DNA of 64,000 nt from Atrina japonica (taxonomy: Eukaryota; Mollusca; Bivalvia; Pterioida; Pinnidae). Within the stretch, counting starts at the first letter, position 1, and every line of letters starts with the position of its first letter. The position numbers and the translations under genes were made by a program. The notes under the pieces are model-generated. The model was not told where the DNA came from. It saw only the letters and a list, made by a program, of their open reading frames with translations, and ran no database searches. Shown here piece by piece: positions 48,140-60,100 of this stretch. The stretch is taken from the NCBI GenBank assembly GCA_030159075.1, contig BROG01000044.1:738501-802500 (forward strand), read 5' to 3'.

Positions 48140-51100
48140 GTAAGTATAAAGATATCAAATTATTTCATCATGTTCCAAAAATAGACAGAATGTTTATAAG
48201 TGTTTTTGTTTTTTAATTTGTGCATGGCATTACCCCAGTGAATCATATCATACATACTGTGTGATTTATAACCTTATCACAGCTCTGGTCTGATTCATCA
48301 TCCTAAGATTTTATATCCAAGGAAAAATGCTAAGAAAATAGTATGTTATAAAAAATGTCAATATGTGTAAATAAGAACAGCAATCAGTTATACTGGCACA
48401 TGTACTTAAAAAGACAAAGCAGACTGTTGAGTGATAATAGTCTGTTTAAATTTCTGTTATGTAGTCAAAGCAGATTATTAGGTGAAGGTTGTGGGTTCTG
48501 TCAAGTACAAATGTAGTCTAATTTTATTGTTAAGTGTAGGTAGACAGTTCTGTCAAGTTGTCTAATTTTATTGTTAAGTGTAGGTAGACAGTTCTGTCAA
48601 GTAATCTAAATTTATTGTTAGGTAAAGGTAGACAGCTCTGTCAAGTAGTCTAATGTTACTGTTAGGGTGTAGGTAGTCAGTTCTGTCAAGTAGTCTAATT
48701 TTATTGTTAGGTGTAGGTAGTCACTTCTGTCAATTAGTGTAGTTTTATTGGTTGGTGAAGGTAGACAGTTCTGTCAAGTTGTCTAATTTTATTGGTTGGT
48801 GAAGGTAGACAGTTCTGTCAAGTTATCTAATTTTATTGTTAGGTGAAGGTAGACAGTTCTGTCAAGTTGTCTAATTTTATTGGTTGGTGAAGGTAGTCAC
48901 TTCTGTCAAGTTGTCTAATTTTATTGGTTGGTGAAGGTAGTCAGTTCTGTCAAGTTGTCTAATTTTATTGGTTGGTGTAGGTAGACAGTTCTGTCAAGTA
49001 ATCTAAATTTATTGTTAGGTAAAGGTAGACAGCTCTGTCAAGTAGTCTAATTTTATTGGTTGGTGTAGGTAGACAGTTCTGTCAAGTTGTCTAATTTTAT
49101 TGTAAGGTGTAGGTAGTCACTTCTGTCAAGTTGTCTAATTTTATTGGTTGGTGTAGGTAGACAGTTCTGTCAAGTTGTCTAATTTTATTGGTTGGTGTAG
49201 GTAGACAGTTCTGTCAAGTTGTCTAATTTTATTGGTTGGTGTAGGTAGACAGTTCTGTCAAGTTGTCTAATTTTATTGTAAGGTGTAGGTAGTCACTTCT
49301 GTCAAGTTGTCTAATTTTATTGTTAAGTGTAGGTAGACAGTTCTGTCAAGTAATCTAAATTTATTGTTAGGTAAAGGTAGACAGCTCTGTCAAGTAGTCT
49401 AATGTTACTGTTAGGGTGTAGGTAGTCAGTTCTGTCAAGTAATCTAATTTTATTGTTAGGTGTAGATAGTCAGTTCTGTCAATTAGTGTAGTTTTATTGG
49501 TTGGTGTAGGTAGACAGCTCTGTCAAGTTGTCTAATTTTATTGTTAAGTGTAGGTAGTCACTTCTGTCAAGTTGTCTAATTTTATTGTAAGGTGTAGGTA
49601 GTCAGTTCTGTCAAGTTGTCTAATTTTATTGTTAAGTGTAGGTAGACAGTTCTGTCAAGTTGTCTAATTTTATTGTAAGGTGTAGGTAGTCAGTTCTGTC
49701 AAGTAGTCTAATTTTATTGTAAGGTGTAGGTAGTCAGTTCTGTCAAGTAGTCTAATTCTATTGGTTGGTGTAAGTAGACAGTTCTGTCAAGTTGTCTAAT
49801 TTTATTGGTTGGTGTAAGTAGACAGTTCTGTCAAGTTGTCTAATTTTATTGGTTGGTGTAAGTAGACAGTTCTGTCAAGTTGTCTAATTTTATTGGTTGG
49901 TGTAAGTAGACAGTTCTGTCAAATAGTCTAATTTTATTGGTTGGTGTAAGTAGACAGTTCTGTCAAGTAGTCTAATTTTATTGGTTGGTGTAAGTAGACA
50001 GTTCTGTCAAGTAGTCTAATTTTATTGGTTGGTGTAAGTAGACAGTTCTGTCAAGTTGTCTAATTTTATTGGTTGGTGTAAGTAGACAGTTCTGTCAAGT
50101 TGTCTAATTTTATTGTTAGGTGTAGGTTGTCAGTTCTGTCAATTAGTGTAGTTTTATTGGTTGGTGTAGGTAGACAGTTCTGTCAAGTAGTCTAATTAGA
50201 TCCTTTGATTGAGGTAGTTATTTATAATCAGATTGTTTGATTTAAGTAGCCATTTCTGTCAACTAGTCTGATTAAATTGTTTTGTGCAGGTAGTCAGTTC
50301 TATTAAATATTCTAATTAGTACAGTAGAAAGATATGTTGTCTCTTTAGTCAAGTACAGATAATGGCATGTACAGTAGATAAATATGTTGTCACTTTAGTC
50401 AAGTACAGATAATGATGTCTACAGTAGAAAAATATGTTGTCACTTTAGTCAAGTACAGATTATGGTTATGTAAAGTAAATAAATATGTTGTCTCTTTAGT
50501 CAAGTACAGATAATAGTTATGTACAGTAGATAAATATGTTGTCTCTTTAGTCAAGTACAGATAATAGTTATGTAAAGTAAATAAATATGTTGTCTCTTTA
50601 GTCAAGTAAAGATAATAGTTATGTAAAGTAAATAAATATGTTGTCTCTTTAGTCAAGTACAGATAATAGTTATGTACAGTAGATAAATATGTTGTTACTT
50701 TAGTCAAGTACAGATAATGATATTTACAGTAGACAGATATAGTGTGACTTCCGTCAAGGTGAAGGTGTTCTCAGATATTATGCTTAATGTATTGTGATGA
50801 TGAAGTGGTCAGTGGTGTACATGCACAGTATCAATGTCATTATCTGGTTGATGATGTGATCTGTAGATTAGAATATTGATTTTATTGTTATTATAATTAA
50901 GTGGACAGCAGGATACAGATCTATGACCGGGTCAGGGATTCTGTAGATAAGGTGATATTCCAAGTAAATAGTTATTAATCTGATCAGATAGGTTAGAGAT
51001 TTTCTCAATTTATTTTAGTCCATATTTTAGACCTGTTTCTCAGAGGATGTGTAAATACAGTGAAACATGCTTTGAAAGACCACTCTCATGAAAGACTATC

Positions 51101-54100
51101 TGTCTTTTAGTACCACATTTTGAAAACCACTTGGTTAAATATTCCTTTAAATAAAACCTCTTTTGAGAGACCACCTGTCTTGTAAGACCACATTTCGGTT
51201 GCTGATGGGGTGGTCTCTCCAGATAGCTTCCACTATATAGCAATAAGTTTGAATAGATCACCATAGTTTTTGGTGAGTTTGTTACAAGTGATGTAAATTT
51301 GATGTAACATTTGTCTGTCAAATCGAATTAGGTAGAACTTCCTTTGGTAAACCGATGATGTAATTATGCACATGGTTATACAGTGTAATCGCACCAGAAA
51401 TATAATCTTAAAATGTCACAGCTTGTAAGTGTAAAATATGACATTTGTATAAGTCATGCGATATCAACCATGTTATGTTCTCCACATAAAATAGTTTGAT
51501 TTATACAGCCTAGATCACATGTAAATTAAAATGGACTATTACAGTATTATCATCATAATGGCTTGCAAGGATTGGTTTGGTCTTGATATGTATTTCATGC
51601 ACATCAGAGTTAAATTGCTCATTATGTAGGTTTGAATATGAACGTTATATATTTTTTTTTTACTACATATTCTATAATTCAAAGCTTGGTTTTTGCTTTC
51701 TTTATCAAAAGTATTTCAGGTGTGTCATGTTCACATCTACATGTAATTGACATTTTAACTTGTTGACTTCTACTTAAGTTCTCTTGTAATTATTCAAATT
51801 ACCGGTTCTTTCCAATTTCCTTTTGTTGTGTTTTGTAAGCTCACCTGAGCTATTTTGTTGTTGTTGTTGTTGTTTTTTGAGGGGGTGGGGTGGGGGTTGT
51901 ATTATTTTGTTTTGATCTGGCCTGCTGAATATCTTCTTAATAAGAACTATTTGCTCTCTTATACAAGACTTTGGGGGCCTCCGTACAAAATGCTTATAGC
52001 ATTGCACCATGCAGTCTCTCACATCTCGTCAACGCAGATTCGACTCCCACTGGAACTTGAGCTGATTTTGTGAGAAAGTTTGCCAGTTTACTTGTGGAAG
52101 GCTGGTGGTCTCTCCTCGTGTACATTGTAACTGGGCTTTCTCCTTCGCCTTTATAACTGACTGCCACCATATAACTGAAAAATTGTAGAGTGTAACATAA
52201 AATGCCACTCCAAAACCAAAAAACAATACCACAAGACCTTGATTTTCGGCATGTACAATGTTACATGTACATGTACTCACAAACACAAACCAAGGTGGTA
52301 TAATGGTTCTGTCTTGTAATACTACAGTAAAACCTGCTTTGGCGACCATCTGTGTTTACCAGCTAGTCACAAAGACCATATTTTGCTGTCCCCAATGGTA
52401 CCTTTTGTGTACAAATCAACCTCTATATAAAGACCACCTCCCTATAAAGACCGGTTTGCTTGTGTCCCTAAGGAGGTCATTATATACAAGTTTCACTGTA
52501 CTTCCATTTTCATTTATTCTTGTTGAGAGTCCATTTACATACATATCTTCCAAGATGTTATTTGCAGGTATCAGTAGCGAGTTTTACTAAAGGTAATAAA
52601 TCCAGACGTAGGCGTAGACATAACCGTAGAGTTTACAACTGATTTTACGTGTGTGCAGACTGCGTTTTACGAAAGGGTGTAACTTTACTTGTAACATAGT
52701 TTAAAAAATATAAGTCCAGACGTAAGTTACGGCCGGAGCTCTTCAGTTGGAGATAGATAAATAAACATAGCAACAGAAGCTGTGCATGCTTTGTATTTAC
52801 TTTATCTTCAACTTTTTGCCAATCACAATGAGATCGGAGGTGCATCGGTATCAAGGAAGATGATAATGAAAATGATAATGGGGAGAAAAACTTAAACTGC
52901 ATCAGACAGAAACTAATATGAAATTCTTCATAGACAAGTATGTTAAAGCAAAGGGAAATTAGAAATAAATCGATAACTGTTTGTTTGTTTATTGTTGTTT
53001 AACGTCCCACTCAAGAATATTTCACTCATATGGAGACATCACCAAATGCCGGTGAAGGGCTTCAAATTTTGGCCTATGCTCGGCACTTACGACCATTGAG
53101 CAGTGATGGGTCTTTAACATGCTGACGCCTACTGTGACACGGGAAAATCGATAACTAAAAAAATTAATTAGATCTAGTCATTGAAAACTTTTAAAATATG
53201 TGAATGTGTGAAATACTTTGTTTGTTTTTGGAATTCATGTCTGTGTTCCTAGTTGAAAATTCTAAATTACTTCCACATTAATATTTTTCTGGTGTTACTT
53301 GTGTTTAGTCTTAAATGATGATACTGTGGTATGTAATATTACTGAATATAAAATAACATTTTATCGTAAAGTATTTGCATTTACTAAAGGAGTTTGTTAT
53401 TTCATTCATATATCTATTATTTGTTTGCATAAAAATATCAATAAAATATAATAGAAGCTAAGTGCATTTTGCTATACATGTATGTCCTTCATTCAGTTTT
53501 AATCAGAATAGAGTTATAAAATTTAATTATACTAAATTTTAAGGTACTGGCAACCTTCTCAGGGCATATTAAAAATCTTAAACATTTTATTAGGTAAGTA
53601 GATTGATGTTTTTATTTTTTTTAAATTATTTTCTAAATGAAATAAACAAAAGAGAGATTTATATTCAAATAAAAACACAAAATTAGCCCTGTGGTAGGGC
53701 ATCCACAGCAGAGGGAGACAACTTGAAGACGATACCTGATATCATGATTCACTTGATTTTATTGTGGGGGGGGGGGGGGGGGGGGTGCTATCTACTCATT
53801 CAGTGATGATGGAAGTTATACTTTGTAATATTAGAATTAACATTTGACCCTTTATTTTGATTCAAAGTTCTGTTTCTGTGATTTCTGTTTACTCCTGGGC
53901 CGACTGGTAGTTTTTTTCACTTTAGAATTTCCTGTTGCTATGAACCTTTGTGTAAACATGCACGTACAGAGTGAAAGAGGTTTTTTTTTTTTTTATAGTT
54001 GATCTAAACTTACTCATTCCGTGATGGGATTGATGTCAGTCAAAATTCCATACACGTTCCTTGAATAAAATGATTCGTCTTTCAAAACAATAGATATTTA

Positions 54101-57100
54101 ATCTTTTTTTTTTTTTGAATAAGAGTCAGCTTTATATATATCGCTGTTAGATCTAAATCTAATTCTCAACATTTTCGAACGTTACATCGGTCTTGAAAAA
54201 TGCTTTCTTGGTTCTGTACACGGTTTCTCTCCCAGATGAGAAGCAATTTGAATAATTATAACATACGATGTCGCCAGTTCTATCTTACGTGTGCATTTAC
54301 GCCTACCCTATGGCACACGTAAGTTTTCTCGTAAATATACAGGTAAACGTAACTTGCGACTTTTAGTAAAACGCAAAATACTTGTAAATTACGACTACAT
54401 CTACGTTTACGTCTACGTGTGGATTTACAACCTTTAGTAAAACTCGCTACCGTTCTTTAATCCAATTCACATGGATCTTTTCCTTTTCATTAGAAAACAG
54501 TTTTACACTATTACATGTTTTAATACCTATCCTATATTATTGTTGGCAGACATGAACCAATATAGAATTTTTATTCAAAAGTTATGTTAGTGGTAAGTGA
54601 ACCAATTCTGTGTGCCAAAATTTGTAAAACACAAAATGTTTGGTATACTCTACAAAGAATATTATATATTTGCAGCATATTTGTATTTTAGAAGTATTTA
54701 GCAATCTTTTCAATTTCTTCATTAAAGTTATCATTCCCCTATGAAAATCTAATTACAAAATTTAATTTTGAATTCTTGCTTACATTTTCATTTTGAAATA
54801 TATATATTATATTTAAAAGGCCTAAATACCATTTAATCATCAATACAACATTTTACATATTTTCCATCGCTCTAGCAGATATTCATAACTAGAAAAGAGA
54901 TTCAGACTTGAATTAGATAATTTCTAAAAGATAATTTGTGTTAAAACTTTACTTTCCCACGGGTACACTAGGTGAACTAGATTTATACAGGTGGTGGAGA
55001 TTTAGTTTGTCTTGTAAAGATTTAACAGTGTTTAATGTTTAATTGTGATCAATAGCCCAATATGAACAAGCAAACAATATGTGATTCTCTGATAGGTGAT
55101 GTGTAATATATTGGTACAGTGAAACCTGTCTTGAGAAAACCACTGAACAACTACCTTTCTTGAGTGACCCCATTTTAGTGGCAGAAAGGATGGCCTCTCA
55201 AGACAGGTACCACTGTATATATTTTCACGATTTCCATGGTATAAGCAGAAATTTTTGCGAGCATTCAATTTTGGTATTATTAGTGAGGTTGTTAGGATCG
55301 CTAAAATTGAATATCGCTAACAAATCATTCCTCATCGTAGGTGAAGAGGTATCTTTTTTAAATCATAAAATTGCAAAAATTACTTATCGCTAAAAATATA
55401 TACCATATTTTTAAGACAAAATGCTAAATTTATTTCTCCAATTATACGATAGTGAAAATTAATGTTGATATAGGCCTACATTTGTAGTACCTGAGTATGC
55501 TATTGATTGTTGAAAGTGAGTGTTGATACCTGATATCATCTGTTTAGTGTTTAATATGATATCTACCTGACATCTCCTGGGGTTGATTTTGAATTTGAAT
55601 TTTAAATGGTGTTTTACGGTACACTCAACAATTATTCAGTTGTATTATGGTGTCCAGTTTTTATTGGTGGATAAGAGAACCCGGTTACGATGTACCCGAG
55701 AAGAGACCACCGGCCTTCCGCAAGTACGCTGGCAAACTCACAAAAATCAGCTTAAGTTCCAGTGGGACTCGAACCTGCGCTGGCGGGAAGTGAGAGACTT
55801 CATGATGCGATGCTCTAACTACTTGGCCACGGAGGCCCCCCATGGGGTTGATAAATGACAAAGTGTCAACAGTTTACTAATTGTTAGATTGTTATATCAG
55901 CCTCTGAAGCAATTATAAGGTAGATGTACTGTATACCTGGAAATATTTGGCCCCAGGGCCTGATTATTTTCCCTGTTTTACAACAGAAAACATATTCATC
56001 CCATCTTAAATTCGCCCTGAAACATCAGTCTTATAGATGACATGTATGTCATTGCTCCATTCATTCACCTTGAAAATTTCGCTTTCATTTTAAATTTGCC
56101 CTCTCACCTAAGAAAGAAAATTGTGAAATTTGCAGGTACATGTGTACAGTATTATGATTGAGCAAAACAGAAAATATAAAAGCCAATTAGCAAGTACAGT
56201 ATAGAACAGTCATGTGACGATTATATATTTAGCATCCTGTATTCCAGCAAGTTTTGATTCTTTAATATTCATTTGATATTTGAACAATTTCTAAAATTTC
56301 AGTAAGAATTATTACTTTATTCTGTTTCACCATTGTGTAACTTGTTTTTTCTACTTACAGATTATTAAATAATAACAATATAAAAAAGCTTGTAAATGGA
56401 GCCTTTGAAGGACTGTCGGAGCTAAGATATTTGTAAGTATCTGTGTATATATACAGTCAAACTACCTGTAAAGGCCACTCAAGGGAACAGGCAAAAGTGG
56501 CTGTTATAGACAGGTGGCCTTTACAAAAAGGTTTATTTATCATAAAAATGTTGACAACTGTCATGTTTGAATGGCCTTTATAGGCAGGTGCCCTTCATAC
56601 AGAGGTGGCCTTGAATACAAGTTTGACTGTTTATATAAATTTGATGACATGTATTTCTTTACGTTGATTTCATTTCTACCTATCACAACTGATTGTTAAG
56701 AAGAACTTCTGAACCCTGGGTTAAATTCCTTTCACTTAACCCTGTCACCCCTAGGTATCTAAATTATATGTTCTATTCTACTGACTTAGACCAGTCCATT
56801 ATGGTCTGTAGTATTGAAAGGGATAAGATGAATCTGTCCAGTGTATATTGTGGGGTTATGTCTAGTGTAACTGTAGTTGAACTGGTCCAAGTGTCCTTGT
56901 TTTTTATCTAATTTCCAGTAAAGTTACGATGTTGTCTTTCAGATTTGATTGTGTGATGATATATGATGGATTAACTTTCCATAAATAAGGATTATAGTAT
57001 TATATCTTGTTTTTAATATTACGGTCAAAACTCTTTTGCCCTTCAGTGGTGTCATAAAATGGCATGTGTCAATCCCTAGAGATAATCGTTCATCTCTAGT

Positions 57101-60100
57101 TTTGTGTTGAAATTCTCTCAAAAGTTTCAATTTCTTTGTCTCTTCTTGTGAAATCCACATTTAAACTCATGTTTTCTTGTGAAACAAGTCTCTTGTCTTA
57201 GCTCATACTCTGAAACCCTCCAAACTTGGGTCTACTTGCAGAAGGCCACTGGTCTCTCCATTTGTACATGGTAATCGGGTTCTCTCCTCCAATACTAAAA
57301 ATTGGCCGCCACCATATGACCTCCTGTCAAAACTATTCCCATGAAGCCCTCCAACTATTTTTATCATAACTATTCCTGGGAAACACTCCTATCAAATCTA
57401 TTTCTGTGATCTCCCAGTTTCTTTCTAAACTCCCACTATCGAATTCTTTCAATCTTCTAATCTTCCAGTCTTTCGTCCAAATTCTCTTTTTAGAAACCTT
57501 CCAGTCTTATGTCAAAACATTCTTTGAAACTTTCTATTTTCTTGCCAGACCCCTTTCTATGAACTCTCTTTGTCCTCATGCACTTGTTTAAACTCCTCCT
57601 GTGAATTTCTTCTGAAGACTTTGTATGGGATAACATAAAGCATGTTTTGGGTTCTTCTTTTGTTTTTGTTATCATGACTATTAAGTTAAGAATTTACAGT
57701 TCAGAGTTTCTTCTTTTCATTGTTTCATCAGCGTTCATACACAAATGATATTTCCAGCAGTGATTTTTGCTCATTGTAGATGATTGACTTACTGGAAGCA
57801 TGTGGGGTGTCTGGCCAGTAATCAGGAATCTGTGGTGCTTCAGTACTTGCATATTTGTTTGCGTAGTGCATGGCAATGATATTGCAAATAAACAAACAAA
57901 CACGCTAATTTAATTGCCACCACGCATCATCTGAAACTGAGTACAAGTGCCTGTGTGTTTCTGTACAAATTTTCTTTATTCAGAAGTTGAAGTGAAATTG
58001 ATCTTTTCTAAGTTAAGTTACATTGTCAATCATAAATCGGCTTTGTAATTTTACTTCAGGCATCTGAATGGAGGTGAAGATTTATGGCATGTGTATTATT
58101 TCTCTTATGATAATATTTTGATACATTTAATTTATTTCCCTGATTCTGTTATAATGATGCTACTTTCCTTATCTATCCTCGTTATCTTAGTTTAAGACCT
58201 AAGTGATCCTTTGGTGTTTTGATACCAATGTAATTGTTTTTGTTGCTGGTTTGTAGACTTCTTAATGAGATTTTAATGCCTGCAATGACTGTGTATGAAC
58301 TTAATGGTGAGATGAAGCTCATTTTTCTGGTGGAACATCCTGAGATGTAAATCTGAGATGATTCAAATTCTAGGACTACCTTAGGTACTTAACCAGAGTC
58401 TGACACCATAAAACCCTGAAAATTAATTCAGCCAACTTGAAATTTCCAACTAATCAGATTGTAAATCACAAGCAGTTGAGTAAAATCTGAAATGTGAAAA
58501 TTTTCTGTTTGGTGGCACTGAGTTCATGTGGCTGACATTTTCTCTACATTACTTTATATAAGTTATACAAAGAACCTAGAAAATCCATTTGGGACAGTAT
58601 ATGTCTTGTTATTCCCATGTGTCTTAGTGTATGTAAGACAGTATAGATCTTTTCATTCCCATGTGTCTTAGTGTATGTAAAACAGTATAGATCTTTTCAT
58701 TCCCATTTGTCTTAATGTAAGACAGTATAGATCTTTTCATTCCCATGTGTCTTAATGTAAGACAGTATAGATCTTTTCATTCCCTTGTCTTTATGTAAGA
58801 AAGTATAGATCTTTTCATTCCCATGTTTTAATGTATGTAAGACAGTATAGATCTTTTCATTCCAATATGTCCTAATGTATGCAAGACAGTATGGATCATT
58901 TCATTCCCATGTGTCTTAATGTATGTAGAACAATTTAGATCTTTTCATTTCTATGCATCTTAATGTATGTAAGACTGTTTATATCTTTTCATCCCCATGT
59001 CTCTTAGTGTATGTAAAACAGTATAGATCTTTTCATTCTCATGTTTTAATGTATGTAAGAGTGTAGATCTTTTCATTCCAATATGTCTTAATGTATGCAA
59101 GACAGTATGGATCATTTCATTCCCATGTGTCTTAATGTATGTAGAACAATTTAGATCTTTTCATTTCCATGCATCTTAATGTAAGACAGTATAGATCTTT
59201 TCATTCCCGTGTGTCTTAATGTTTGTAAGACCATTTATATCTTTTCATTCACATGTGTCTCAGTTTATGTTAGACAGTACAAATCTGTTCATTCCCATAC
59301 GTCTTAATGTATATAAGACAGTATAGATCTTTTCATTTCCATGTGTCTTAATGTTTGTAAGACAGTACAAATCTTTTCATTCTCCTACGTCTTAATGTAT
59401 GTAAGACAGTTTAGACCTTTCATTCCCATGTGTCTTAGTGTATGTAAGACAGTACAAATCTGTTCATTCCCATACATCTTAATGTATGTAAGTCAATATA
59501 GATCTTTTCATTTCCATGTGTCTTAATGTATGTAAGATAGTATAGATCTTTTCATTACCATGTGTCTTTCTGTAAGATAGTATGTATCGTTTCAAACTCA
59601 TGTGTCTTAGTGTATGTAAGACAGTTTAGATCTTTTCATTCCCATGTGTCTTAATGTATGCAAGACAGTTTAGATCTTTTCTTTCTCATATTTTAATGTA
59701 TGTAAGACTTTTCATTCCCATGTGTCTTAATATCTATAAGACAGTATGGATCTTTTCATTCCCATGTGTCTTAATATATATAAGACAGTATGGATCTTTT
59801 CATTCCCATGTGTCTTATTGTATGTAAGTTTTGTATTTGACACGTGTCGAAAATTGGCAAAACAGTTTACGATTGATATAGTACTATAGTCACATCTTGA
59901 GGACTTTAGTCAATTCTTGAGAATGTTGTCAGTTCTAGAGCATCCAAGTCAATATTTGAGGACAATAGTCAAATCTTGATGACTGTAGTAAATTTTTTAG
60001 GACTCAAGTCAATTCTGTAGGACTATAGTCAATTCTTAGGGACCCTAATCAATTCTTGAGGGCTTAAGTCTGTTTTGGGGGACTTAAATCAATTCTTTAG

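Larger units (their letters stand above)
52574..54450. mobile_element. 1.88-kb long-TIR element, non-autonomous
   Basis: Left terminus GTAGCGAGTTTTACTAAAGG (actually preceding aataaatccagacgtaggcg) pairs with the reverse complement of the right terminus GTAGCGAGTTTTACTAAAGG (then ttgtaaatccacacgtagac). Similarity extends at least 55 bp. Inside both ends are CG-containing ACGTAGACGTAAACGTAG-like short repeats. No transposase frame and no clear TSD; superfamily unassigned. A SINE I copy is nested at 52967-53156. Confidence 0.82.
48140..56360 (+). other. Intron between first and second LRR exons (8,221 bp)
   Basis: GT...AG intron, phase 2. It holds the 44-bp and 51-bp minisatellites (48.46-50.75 kb), TA-MITEs at 51058 and 52325, a SINE II at 51970, the 1.88-kb TIR element with its nested SINE (52.57-54.45 kb), a MITE at 55117, a SINE II at 55588 and a TGTATACC-type repeat at 55929. 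No further exon was recognised. Confidence 0.85.
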
